Made by a program: the position numbers and the translations under genes | Shown: piece after piece, positions 49,449-57,629 of the stretch | How the letters are laid out: each line of letters opens with the position of its first letter | Numbering within the stretch: position 1 is the first letter of the stretch | Assembly (NCBI RefSeq): GCF_012328925.1 | Contig: NZ_JAAXLS010000014.1 | Span: 103,359 to 167,358, forward strand | Source of the DNA: Amycolatopsis acididurans | GTDB taxonomy: Bacteria > Actinomycetota > Actinomycetes > Mycobacteriales > Pseudonocardiaceae | Reading direction: 5' to 3' | Length of the DNA stretch: 64,000 nt | The notes under the pieces: generated by a model | The model's input: only the letters and a program-made list of their open reading frames with translations | What the model was told of the DNA's origin: nothing | Database searches by the model: none

Positions 49449-50663
49449 TTGGGACGCCCGCCGCTGCCCGTCGGCACCTACGGCCAGATCACCGCGAAGC
49501 GCGATGGCTCACGGTGGAAAGCCTGGTGCAAATACCGTGACACCGATGGTCACGTCCGCAAGGTTCGATGCTGGGCCGACACCAAGGCCAAGGCGGAAAG
49601 CAAGCTTCGTGAGCGTCTCGTGGACCGGCAGAGCGTGTCAGGCCAGATCAAGGTGAACACGAAGGTTGTGGTGGTTGCCGAGCGTTGGCTCGCCGAGTTC
49701 CGCGACCAGGTCGAGCTGGGCAACCGCAGCGGCACGTCCCTCGACACGTACGAACATCGGTGGCGGACGCTGGTCAAGCCACGCGTGGAAGGACTGAGCA
49801 TCGGCGAGCTATCGGCTGGTCAGATCGATCGTGTCTTGCAGGGTCTCAACAAGGAGTACTCGGCCAGCACAGCGAAAACAGCACGGGCCATCATCTCCGG
49901 CTTGTGCGGTCTCGCGGTCCGTCATGGCGCTTTGAAGACGAACCCGGTGCGGGATGCTCGCCCGGTCGAGAACGGCAAGCGCAGGAGGCAGTCTCGTGCG
50001 CTCACGGCGGATGAAGTGCTCGACATCTTTGTCAAGGTCGACGGTGATGAGACCGCCCGTCGGCAGGATTTGCCCGACATCATGAGGTTCTACGGGGGCA
50101 CCGGCGAGCGGACCGGCGAAGCGATCGCGGTGCGTTGGGAAGACATCGACTTTGACGAGAAGGTGGCCTGGGTCGAGGGCAACATGGTCCGCACGAAAGC
50201 CGATGGCGCCAAGATCAACGGAGGAAAGACCCGCACTGCTCGGCGCGGTGTAGCGCTGGCTGACTGGCTTGTGACCATGCTCCTCGATCGCCGAGCCCGT
50301 GTGGCGGCTGAAAGCGGCGTCGAGCCCCAAGAGCTGACCGGCTGGGTCTTCCCGAACAGCATCGGCGGATTACGCGAGACGAGCAACCTCCGCCGCGACT
50401 GGCGGGCCTTCCGCGAACGCCACGGCATTGGTGACTGGTTCACGCCCCGGACGTTCCGCCGCACTGTGGCGACGCTAGTAACCGATGCCTTGCCTGCCCG
50501 CGAAGCCAGCGACTTGCTGGGTCATTCTCGTGTGTCTCAGACGACCGACACCTATGTCGGTCGGGGCTCTGTTTCCCGTCGACCAGCAGTCGTGCTCGGC
50601 GTCCTCGGACGATCGAATGGGGGCACTAAAGGGGCACCAAGATCAACAGACGATACCGTGTAA
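49449..50663 (+). CDS. int: Tyrosine-recombinase integrase
   Basis: A 404-aa site-specific recombinase. The N-terminal SAM-like domain is near residues 60-160. The catalytic domain has RTGEAIAVRWEDI (Arg I), WFTPRTFRRTVATLV (box II), LLGHSRVSQTTDTYVGR (His and Tyr nucleophile). In box II the first histidine of HxxR is Arg (RTFR), which some members tolerate. The start is TTG 49449, with GAAAGGA upstream. The stop codon TAA touches the right att repeat, the expected position for an integrase acting at tRNA-Lys. Confidence 0.92.
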   Translation: MGRPPLPVGTYGQITAKRDGSRWKAWCKYRDTDGHVRKVRCWADTKAKAESKLRERLVDRQSVSGQIKVNTKVVVVAERWLAEFRDQVELGNRSGTSLDTYEHRWRTLVKPRVEGLSIGELSAGQIDRVLQGLNKEYSASTAKTARAIISGLCGLAVRHGALKTNPVRDARPVENGKRRRQSRALTADEVLDIFVKVDGDETARRQDLPDIMRFYGGTGERTGEAIAVRWEDIDFDEKVAWVEGNMVRTKADGAKINGGKTRTARRGVALADWLVTMLLDRRARVAAESGVEPQELTGWVFPNSIGGLRETSNLRRDWRAFRERHGIGDWFTPRTFRRTVATLVTDALPAREASDLLGHSRVSQTTDTYVGRGSVSRRPAVVLGVLGRSNGGTKGAPRSTDDTV

Positions 50664-50720
50664 GCCTCTGACCAGGCGAAAGAGTGGGCCGCCTGGGGCT
50701 CGAACCCAGAACCTACGGAT
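50663..50720. repeat. attR of the AICE (58-bp direct repeat)
   Basis: Identical to 42306-42363. It overlaps the last base of the integrase stop and the 3' half of tRNA-Lys, and ends just before the anticodon loop (next bases TAAAAG). Confidence 0.9.
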
Positions 50721-50757
50721 TAAAAGTCCGCAGCTCTACCAATTGAGCTAACGGCCC
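50685..50757 (-). tRNA. tRNA-Lys (TTT)
   Basis: A 73-nt cloverleaf with acceptor GGGCCGT/GCGGCCC, discriminator A, anticodon loop CTTTTAA (anticodon TTT) and T loop GGTTCGAGC. The gene is complete because the inserted element brought an identical 3' half; the displaced 3' half is at 42330-42363. Confidence 0.95.
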
Positions 50758-50923
50758 TCACGGCGAGAGTTTACGCAACGCGCGTGCGGGGTGGGACGGC
50801 AGGGGCGGGGCCTTCTACACAGGCCGGGCGCGGTGGGTCGGCCGAGGTCAGAAGCCGCTGCGGGTGGCTGCGGCCGGTAGTGTTCGACGTGCCCCGATAG
50901 TGACAGTACTTCCGGAGGAACCC

Positions 50924-51382
50924 ATGACTCTGGGACCGATCGAGCAGATACCGATCGTCAAGGCGGCCGGCGTCCGGTTGCTTGCGGTGCATCAGTGGGT
51001 CTACGAGCGCACCGACGGCCGAATCGGGCACCGGATCCTCGGGGTTCCGTGCCTTCTGCTCCGCACCGTGGGCGCCAAGACCGGTCTGACCCGCACCAAC
51101 AGCCTCACCTACGGGCGCGACGGGTCGGACTACCTCGTCGTCGCGTCCAAGGGAGGCGCGCCAAAGGCACCCGGCTGGTACCACAACCTCAGGGCGAATC
51201 CCTCTGCCGAGATCCAGGTCGGCACGCGCAAACAACAGGTCACGGCCCGTTTCGTGGTGCCGGGCGACGACGAGTACGAGCGCCTCTGGGACATCGTCAA
51301 CGCCGTCAACAGCAACCGGTTCCGCGCCTACCAGAAGGCCACCACACGCCCCATCCCGGTCGTCGTGCTCACCCCTCGATGA
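50924..51382 (+). CDS. F420-dependent nitroreductase-family protein (DUF385)
   Basis: A 152-aa split barrel protein with LLLRTVGAKTGLTRTNSLTY, VVASKGGAPKAPGWYHNLRA and RPIPVVVLTPR. GGAGGAACCC precedes ATG 50924. Related to the protein at 37403-37849 but clearly diverged. It probably uses reduced deazaflavin F420; the substrate is unknown. First gene beyond the restored tRNA-Lys. Confidence 0.88.
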   Translation: MTLGPIEQIPIVKAAGVRLLAVHQWVYERTDGRIGHRILGVPCLLLRTVGAKTGLTRTNSLTYGRDGSDYLVVASKGGAPKAPGWYHNLRANPSAEIQVGTRKQQVTARFVVPGDDEYERLWDIVNAVNSNRFRAYQKATTRPIPVVVLTPR

Positions 51383-51434
51383 GCCGTGTCCTCGTTCGAC
51401 TCGTGGATCGGCGCGGCTGACCTAGACTCGACAC

Positions 51435-51707
51435 ATGCGCCGACATCGCCCGGTGACCGAGGTGCCCGATGTGATCGGCTTGGGCGCCGAGAACGCGTGC
51501 GACATCGTCCGTCGTGCGGGTCTCGTGCCCTGCGGTCCCGAGGGTGAGCCGGAACCGGTCACCGGCGTGGTCGTCGCGCAGGCGCCGGTCGCGACGGCGG
51601 GCGCCGAGCAGGGCAGCGAGGTCGTGCTGTGGACACAGCTCGGACCGGATCACTCGGCCGAACTGGTTCCGCCGACGCCCACCGAATCGGGCCTTCAGCC
51701 CGCCTGA
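51435..51707 (+). CDS. Small PASTA-domain protein
   Basis: A 90-aa protein with one PASTA domain: VTEVPDVIGLGAENACDIVR, then VVVAQAPVATAGAEQGSEVV. PASTA domains bind peptidoglycan or beta-lactams when extracytoplasmic, but there is no signal peptide or membrane helix here. The 3' end overlaps the opposing gene by 13 bp. Confidence 0.75.
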   Translation: MRRHRPVTEVPDVIGLGAENACDIVRRAGLVPCGPEGEPEPVTGVVVAQAPVATAGAEQGSEVVLWTQLGPDHSAELVPPTPTESGLQPA

Positions 51708-52027
51708 GCCTGCGCCTCGATCACCCGGCGCTCCCATTCGCCCAGCAGCCACTTGCCGGGCGCGGTCAGCTCGGCCGAGAACCAACCGTCCCACGCGCGC
51801 GTGTCCCGCAGCGTCACCAGGCCGTCCCGGTACAGCATGAAAAGCGCGCTGACCAGCCGGGGCGGAAGGTCCATCGTGCGGTGCCGCAGCGCCCCGGTCA
51901 CGCTGGTGGCACCGATCTCGTCCCGCGACACTTGCTGCAGTGCACGGTAGAGAAACGGCTCGAACACCGGTACGGTCACCCGCCCACGATTGTCGATGGC
52001 CTCGTGGGAGTGAACCCGTAGTTCCAC
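51695..52027 (-). CDS. Hypothetical winged-helix-like protein
   Basis: A 110-aa protein. The central segment (DLPPRLVSALFMLYRDGLVT then AELTAPGKWLLGEWERRVIE) has the look of a winged helix, but no named family is recognised. The start is eight bases after the stop of the LacI-family gene on the same strand, so the two are probably co-transcribed. Confidence 0.55.
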   Translation of the reverse strand: MELRVHSHEAIDNRGRVTVPVFEPFLYRALQQVSRDEIGATSVTGALRHRTMDLPPRLVSALFMLYRDGLVTLRDTRAWDGWFSAELTAPGKWLLGEWERRVIEAQAQAG

Positions 52028-52035
52028 TTAATTGA

Positions 52036-53022
52036 CTACGTACGCGGTTTACCCGTCGTGCCCCGGACCATCAGTTTCGGCTGGACAATGAGATCCCTCG
52101 GATCTCCCGCGTCGCCGTCGAGCCGGTCGACGAGTGCGCGCACCGCCAGTTCGGCCTGCCGCACCGGATCCTGCCGCACCGAGGTCAGATCGATGTGCGA
52201 CAGCTGCGCGAGCGGGCTGTCGTCGAAGCCGGCGACGGACAACTCGCCCGGCACGTCGACATCGGCGCGGCGCAGCGCGTCCATCAGCCCGACCGCGCAA
52301 CGGTCGTTGCTCGCGAACACCGCGGTCGGCAGGCCCTCGGCGAGCAGCCGGCGCGCCGCGGCCGAACCCGAATCCTCGGTCTGGTCACCCGGCAGGACAC
52401 GGATGTGGTCGGCGAGCCCGTGCCTGCGCATCGCGGCACGGTAGGCGCGCAGCCGTTCCGCCGCGCCCGCCCCCGCACCGCCGTCGATGTGCACGATCTC
52501 CTTGTGGCCGAGTTCGACCAGGTAGTCGACGACCTGGCGGGCACCGCTGGCCTCGGCGACGTGCACCGCGTCGAGGCCGCGATACCTGCGTCCAACGACG
52601 ACACCCGGTGTACCGGCCTGGGCCAGCAGCTGCGGATCGGCGCTGGAACCGAGCAGGATGATCCCCTCCGCACGGTGCCCGAGCAGCGCCTCCAGCGCGC
52701 TGAGGTCGTCGCGGCCGGGCGCGGTGGCCGACAGCAGCACGGTGTAGCCGAGTTCCTGCGCGACCGGATAGATCGCCTCGATCAGATCGGCGTGGAACAG
52801 GTGGCGCAGCGTGAACAGCACGCCGAGCACTCTGCTGCGGCTGCGCGCCAGTAGCTGCGCTGCGCTGTCCGGGCGATAGCCGAGTTCCTCGGCGGCTTGG
52901 AAGACTCTCGCCCTGGTCTCCTCGCTCGGCCCGCGTTCGTTGCGGAAGACCAGCGAGACCAGCGCTCGTGACACGCCGACCTTGGCGGCCACGTCCGCCA
53001 TCGTCGGTCGTCCTGCTGTCAT
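52036..53022 (-). CDS. LacI family regulator of inositol catabolism (IolR-like role)
   Basis: A 328-aa LacI-type repressor with an N-terminal helix-turn-helix (TMADVAAKVGVSRALVSLVF) and hinge, then a periplasmic-binding-protein-like sensor domain (VLGVLFTLRHLFHADLIEAI, VFASNDRCAVGLMDAL, VAGFDDSPLAQLSHIDLTSV). It is divergent from iolC, and palindromic sites lie in the shared 110-bp promoter region. Repression of the inositol operon with release by an inositol metabolite is inferred from position. Confidence 0.88.
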   Translation of the reverse strand: MTAGRPTMADVAAKVGVSRALVSLVFRNERGPSEETRARVFQAAEELGYRPDSAAQLLARSRSRVLGVLFTLRHLFHADLIEAIYPVAQELGYTVLLSATAPGRDDLSALEALLGHRAEGIILLGSSADPQLLAQAGTPGVVVGRRYRGLDAVHVAEASGARQVVDYLVELGHKEIVHIDGGAGAGAAERLRAYRAAMRRHGLADHIRVLPGDQTEDSGSAAARRLLAEGLPTAVFASNDRCAVGLMDALRRADVDVPGELSVAGFDDSPLAQLSHIDLTSVRQDPVRQAELAVRALVDRLDGDAGDPRDLIVQPKLMVRGTTGKPRT

Positions 53023-53065
53023 GCGCGCCCCCTGCGGGTATTGACACCGGCCGGTGCCCGCTCCA

Positions 53066-53103
53066 TAGTAGCGACTACTAGAGCGCGCTAGTAGAGCGCG
53101 CTA
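53066..53103. promoter_or_regulatory. Operator cluster of the inositol operon
   Basis: TAGTAG CGA CTACTA (53066-53080) is a perfect inverted repeat. TAGAGCGCGCTA follows twice as a direct repeat (53079-53090 and 53092-53103) with a 13-bp period. They sit between the divergent LacI gene and iolC, 30-67 bp before the iolC start. Confidence 0.65.
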
Positions 53104-53132
53104 ACCGGGCCAGCACAAGGAGGTGTGTACGG

Positions 53133-54080
53133 GTGACCGCGAGCTTCGACCTCGTCACGATGGGCCGGATCGGGGTGGATATCTACCCGTTGCAGACGGG
53201 TGTCGGGCTGGAGGATGTCACTTCGTTCGGCAAGTATCTGGGTGGTACGGCGACGAATGTGGCGGTCGCGGCGGCGAGGTACGGGCGCTCGTCGGCGGTG
53301 GTGACGAAGACGGGCGCGGATCCCTTCGGCCGGTTCATTCGCCGGGCGTTGCGTGGCTATGGGGTCGACGACCGGTTCGTGGGCACCAGTGAGCATCTGC
53401 CGACGCCGGTGACGTTCTGCGAGATTTTTCCGCCGGATGATTTTCCGTTGTATTTCTATCGTTTTCCGAAGGCGCCGGATCTGGATCTGCGTCCGGAGGA
53501 TCTGGATTTCGACGCGATCCGGGAGGCGCGGATTTTCTGGGTCACGGTGACGGGTCTGTCGTGTGAACCCAGCCGCTCGACGACGCTCGAGGCGTTGGAG
53601 GCCCGGGGCCGCCGGGGGATCACGGTGCTGGATCTGGATTACCGGCCGATGTTCTGGGACTCGCGTGAGCAGGCGCGGGAGTGGGTGAGCAAGGCGCTGG
53701 ATCACGTGACGGTGGCGGTGGGCAACCTCGATGAGGTGGACACGGCGGTGGCCACGCGCGAGCCGCGGGAGGCGGCGAAAGCGTTGCGGGGGCGGGGTAT
53801 TTCGCTCGCGATCGTGAAGCAGGGCCCGAAGGGTGTGCTGGCGGTGGACGATTCCGGCGAGGTGGAGGTGCCGCCGGTGCCGGTGGAGGTGGTCAACGGG
53901 CTGGGCGCGGGGGACGCGTTCGGTGGCGCGTTGTGCCACGGGTTGCTGGCGGGCTGGGATACCGAGCGGGTGATGCGGTTCGCCAACGCCGCCGGGGCGC
54001 ATGTGGCGGGTGAGCTCGCGTGCTCGGACGCGATGCCGACGGAGGAACAAGTACTGGAGAGGCTCGAGCGGAGTGTCTGA
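53133..54080 (+). CDS. iolC: 5-dehydro-2-deoxygluconokinase
   Basis: A 315-aa PfkB-type sugar kinase with GKYLGGTATNVAVAAARYG near residue 33 and the ATP/catalytic motif VNGLGAGDAFGGAL near 253. IolC phosphorylates 5-dehydro-2-deoxygluconate in inositol breakdown. GTG 53133 follows AAGGAGG. First gene of a nine-gene operon; codon use here is notably richer in third-position T/G than in the later genes. Confidence 0.92.
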   Translation: MTASFDLVTMGRIGVDIYPLQTGVGLEDVTSFGKYLGGTATNVAVAAARYGRSSAVVTKTGADPFGRFIRRALRGYGVDDRFVGTSEHLPTPVTFCEIFPPDDFPLYFYRFPKAPDLDLRPEDLDFDAIREARIFWVTVTGLSCEPSRSTTLEALEARGRRGITVLDLDYRPMFWDSREQAREWVSKALDHVTVAVGNLDEVDTAVATREPREAAKALRGRGISLAIVKQGPKGVLAVDDSGEVEVPPVPVEVVNGLGAGDAFGGALCHGLLAGWDTERVMRFANAAGAHVAGELACSDAMPTEEQVLERLERSV

Positions 54081-54939
54081 CACGGTGAGCAGGATCGTCG
54101 CGCAGCGGGTGGGTCACCCGGAGGCGATCGCGGAGGCGGCCGGGCGGCGCGCGCCGGGTTCGTTGTTCGGGCCGCACGGCCGGACGATGATCATCGCGGC
54201 GGATCATCCGGCACGGGGGGCGAACAAGGTCGGCGCGGACCCGCTGGCGATGGCCGACCGGGGCGAGTTGCTGGAGCGGTTGTGCATCGCGCTGGAACGC
54301 CCGGGCGTGACGGGGGTGCTGGCGACCGCGGACATTCTCGACGACCTGCTGTTGCTGGGGGCGCTGGAAGGCAAGTCGGTGTTCGGATCGATGAACCGCA
54401 CCGGCCTGGCGGGGTCGAGTTTCGAGATCGATGATCGGTTCGCCTGCTACGACGCGGAATCGATCGCGCGGATGGGGTTCGACGGCGGCAAGATGCTGAC
54501 CAGGATCGCGCTGGATGATCCGGCCACCCCGGGGGTGCTGGAGGACTCGGCGAAGGCGGTCAACGCGCTGGCCGAGCGCAAACTGATCGCGATGGTGGAG
54601 CCGTTCCTGTCGGCGTGGTCGGGCGGGAAGCTGGTCAACGACCTGTCGCCGGAGGCGGTGATCACCTCGATCACGATCGCGTCCGGGCTGGGCCGGACCT
54701 CGGCTTATACGTGGTTGAAGCTGCCGGTGGTGGCCGATATGGAGCGGGTGCTGGCGTCCTCGACGTTGCCGGCGGTGCTGCTGGGCGGGGAGGTCACCGA
54801 CGTGGACGCGGCGTTCGCGTCCTGGCAGAAAGCGCTGTCCCTGCCGACGGTGCAGGGGCTGGTGGTGGGGCGTTCGCTGCTCTATCCACACGATGGGGAT
54901 GTCGCGGGGGCAGTCGACACAGCGGTGGGATTGCTATGA
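54073..54939 (+). CDS. Aldolase-like (beta/alpha)8 protein of inositol operons
   Basis: A 288-aa TIM-barrel protein of the Cgl0159 type found in actinobacterial iol operons: GRTMIIAADHPARGANKVGA near residue 35, VLATADILDDLLLLGAL, LLGGEVTDVDAAF near 235. It probably acts as the 2-deoxy-5-keto-gluconate-6-phosphate aldolase step (IolJ function), since no other aldolase is in the operon. GTG 54073 overlaps iolC by eight bases; GTG 54085 is an alternative. Confidence 0.82.
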   Translation: MSDTVSRIVAQRVGHPEAIAEAAGRRAPGSLFGPHGRTMIIAADHPARGANKVGADPLAMADRGELLERLCIALERPGVTGVLATADILDDLLLLGALEGKSVFGSMNRTGLAGSSFEIDDRFACYDAESIARMGFDGGKMLTRIALDDPATPGVLEDSAKAVNALAERKLIAMVEPFLSAWSGGKLVNDLSPEAVITSITIASGLGRTSAYTWLKLPVVADMERVLASSTLPAVLLGGEVTDVDAAFASWQKALSLPTVQGLVVGRSLLYPHDGDVAGAVDTAVGLL

Positions 54940-55775
54940 AGTTGTATCGCGAGGCGGGAAGCACCGCCGAAGGACCGTTCGACGTCGTGATCACCCCGGA
55001 GTCCGCGGGCTGGGGGTACTCCGGGCTGCGGGTGCTGACGCTGGACGGCAGCGTGAATGTGTCCACAGAGGACTCCGAGACGTTGGTGCTGCCGTTGTCC
55101 GGCGGCTGCACGGTCAGCGCGGACGGCGAGAGTTTCGAGCTGGCGGGCCGCACCGGCGTGTTCGATACGGTCACCGATTTCGTGTATCTGCCCAGGGACG
55201 CGGAGGCGACGATCACCGGCCGGGGCCGGTTCGCCCTGCCGGCGGCGAAGACCGGAAAGCGCTTACCTGCCCGGTATCAGCCGGCGAGCAAGACTCCGGT
55301 GGAGTTGCGCGGCGCGGGGAACTGCAGCAGGCAGGTGAACAACTACTGCCTGCCGCACACCTTCGAGGCCGACCAGTTGCTGGTGTGTGAGGTGCTCACG
55401 CCCAGCGGGAACTGGTCGTCGTATCCGCCGCACAAGCACGACGAGGCCCGCGACGGGGAGAGCGTGCTGGAGGAGATCTACTACTTCGAGGTCGCGCGGG
55501 AGGGCATGGGCTATCAGCGCGTGTACGGCACCCCGGCGCGGCCGATCGAGGTGCTGGCCGAGGTGCGTAGCGGTGATGTGGTGCTGATCCCGCACGGCTG
55601 GCACGGCCCGTCGATGGCCACCCCCGGCTACGACCTCTACTACCTCAACGTGATGGCCGGCCCCGGGCCGGAACGGGCCTGGCTGATCTGCGACGACCCC
55701 GCGCACGGCTGGGTGCGCCAGACCTGGCAATCGCAGGACGTCGATGCGCGCCTGCCCTTCGGGAGGAACCGATGA
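54936..55775 (+). CDS. iolB: 5-deoxy-glucuronate isomerase
   Basis: A 279-aa bicupin protein with metal-ligand motifs SYPPHKHDE near residue 165 and LIPHGWHGPS near 225. IolB isomerises 5-deoxy-D-glucuronate to 5-dehydro-2-deoxygluconate. ATG 54936 overlaps the previous stop as ATGA. Confidence 0.92.
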   Translation: MKLYREAGSTAEGPFDVVITPESAGWGYSGLRVLTLDGSVNVSTEDSETLVLPLSGGCTVSADGESFELAGRTGVFDTVTDFVYLPRDAEATITGRGRFALPAAKTGKRLPARYQPASKTPVELRGAGNCSRQVNNYCLPHTFEADQLLVCEVLTPSGNWSSYPPHKHDEARDGESVLEEIYYFEVAREGMGYQRVYGTPARPIEVLAEVRSGDVVLIPHGWHGPSMATPGYDLYYLNVMAGPGPERAWLICDDPAHGWVRQTWQSQDVDARLPFGRNR

Positions 55776-57622
55776 GACTGACCACGGCGCAGGCGCTCGT
55801 GCGCTTCCTGGCCGCCCAGTACTCCGAGCGGGACGGCGTCGAGCAGCGGTTCATCCCCGGGATGTGGGGGATCTTCGGGCACGGCAACGTCGCCGGGATC
55901 GGCCAGGCGCTGCTGCAGTATCCGGAGCTGATGCCCTACTACCTGGCGCGTAACGAGCAGGGCCAGGTGCACGCGTCGGCCGCGTTCGCGAAGATGCGCA
56001 ACCGGTTGCAGACCTTCGCCTGCACCGCCTCCACCGGTCCCGGCTCCACCAACATGATCACCGGGGCGGCGCTGGCGACCACGAACCGGCTGCCGGTTCT
56101 GCTGCTGCCCTCGGACATGTTCGCCACGCGCACCCCGGATCCGGTGTTGCAGCAGTTGGAGGACACCCGCGGCGGGGACGTGTCGGTCAACGACGCATTC
56201 CGGCCGGTGTCGAAGTATTTCGACCGGATCGCGCGGCCCGAGCAGCTGATCCCGGCCGCGCTGGCCGCGACGCGGGTGCTCACCGATCCGGTCGAAACGG
56301 GGGCGGTGACACTGTGCCTGCCGCAGGACGTGCAGGCCGAGGCGTTCGACTGGCCCGAGGAGTTCTTCCGGCGCCGGGTGTGGCGCGTGGGCCGCCCGGT
56401 GCCGGAAACCCCCGCACTCGACCGCGCGGTCGCTCTGCTGCGCGGAGCGAAGAAACCGCTGATCGTCGCCGGTGGCGGGGTCGTGTACGCCGAGGCCGAG
56501 CAGGAGCTGCGGGACTTCGCCGAGGCCACCGGCATTCCGGTGGCCGACACCCACGCCGGCAAGGGCGCGATCCCGTGGGATCACCCGTGCGCGGTCGGCG
56601 GGCTCGGCTCCACCGGCACCTCCGCCGCCAACGCGCTCGCCGCCGAGGCCGACGTGGTGCTGGGCATCGGCACCCGCTACTCCGACTTCACCACCGCCAG
56701 CCACACCCTCTTCGGCGACCCCACCTTCATCAACCTGAACGTGACGCGGCTGGACGCGGCCAAGCACTCCGCGGAGATGCTGCTCGCCGACGCCAAACTC
56801 GGCATCAAGGCCCTGCACGACGCACTCGCCGGCTGGCAGGTCGAGGACGCCTACCGGTCGCGGGTGCGGCTGCTGGCCGACGAGTGGAACCGCAAGGCCG
56901 AGGCGTGTTTCCATCTCGGGCATGGTCCGCTGCCGGCGCAGACCGAGATCCTCGGCGCCCTCAACGACGCGCTGGACGACCGCGACGTGGTGATCAACGC
57001 GGCCGGGTCGATGCCCGGTGATCTGCAGATGCTGTGGCGGGCCCGCGATCCGAAGGCCTACAACGTCGAGTACGCCTACTCCTGCATGGGCTACGAGATC
57101 GCCGCCGGGGTGGGCACGAAGCTGGCCGCCCCCGACCGCGAGGTCGTGGTGCTGGTCGGCGACGGGTCGTATCTGATGATGTCGCAGGAGATCGTCACCA
57201 TGATCTCCGAGGGCCTGAAGGTCATCATCGTGATCGTGCAGAACCACGGGTTCGCCTCGATCGGCTCGCTGTCGGAATCCCTGGGCTCGCAACGGTTCGG
57301 CACCTCCTACCGCTACCGGGGCAGCGACTCCGGCCTGCTCGACGGCGCCACCCTGCCCGTCGACCTCGCCGCCAACGCGCGCAGTCTCGGCGCCACCGTG
57401 CTCACCGCGTCCACAGTGGACGAATTCACGGCGGCCATCGCCCAGGCCAAGGCGAAGGACACCACCACCGTGGTGCACGTCGAAACCGACCTCTACGGCC
57501 CCAACCCGCCCGGCTCCGCCTGGTGGGACGTGCCGGTGAGCCAGGTCTCCGAACTCGACTCCACCCGCAAGGCCTACGAGAACTACTCCGCGACCAAGCG
57601 GAACCAGAAGCACTACCTCTAG
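55772..57622 (+). CDS. iolD: 3D-trihydroxycyclohexane-1,2-dione hydrolase
   Basis: A 616-aa TPP enzyme. ARNEQGQVHASAAF near residue 60 carries the catalytic Glu. The TPP motif is GDGSYLMMSQEIVTMISEGL followed by IVQNHGFASIG near 490. IolD opens the inositol ring product to 5-deoxy-glucuronate. ATG 55772 overlaps the iolB stop as ATGA. Confidence 0.93.
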   Translation: MRLTTAQALVRFLAAQYSERDGVEQRFIPGMWGIFGHGNVAGIGQALLQYPELMPYYLARNEQGQVHASAAFAKMRNRLQTFACTASTGPGSTNMITGAALATTNRLPVLLLPSDMFATRTPDPVLQQLEDTRGGDVSVNDAFRPVSKYFDRIARPEQLIPAALAATRVLTDPVETGAVTLCLPQDVQAEAFDWPEEFFRRRVWRVGRPVPETPALDRAVALLRGAKKPLIVAGGGVVYAEAEQELRDFAEATGIPVADTHAGKGAIPWDHPCAVGGLGSTGTSAANALAAEADVVLGIGTRYSDFTTASHTLFGDPTFINLNVTRLDAAKHSAEMLLADAKLGIKALHDALAGWQVEDAYRSRVRLLADEWNRKAEACFHLGHGPLPAQTEILGALNDALDDRDVVINAAGSMPGDLQMLWRARDPKAYNVEYAYSCMGYEIAAGVGTKLAAPDREVVVLVGDGSYLMMSQEIVTMISEGLKVIIVIVQNHGFASIGSLSESLGSQRFGTSYRYRGSDSGLLDGATLPVDLAANARSLGATVLTASTVDEFTAAIAQAKAKDTTTVVHVETDLYGPNPPGSAWWDVPVSQVSELDSTRKAYENYSATKRNQKHYL

Positions 57623-57629
57623 GAGCAGC

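Larger units (their letters stand above)
42306..50720. mobile_element. Integrated actinomycete conjugative element (AICE, pSAM2-type)
   Basis: An 8.4-kb element bounded by 58-bp direct repeats. It carries integrase, excisionase, a HUH replication initiator, an FtsK/TraB DNA translocase, a Nudix (Pif-like) gene and an XRE regulator, the standard set of pSAM2-like AICEs. Integration is in the 3' end of tRNA-Lys(TTT), which is restored at the right junction. Every gene looks intact, so the element may still excise and transfer. The extra HD-domain gene beside attL looks like cargo. Confidence 0.92.
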
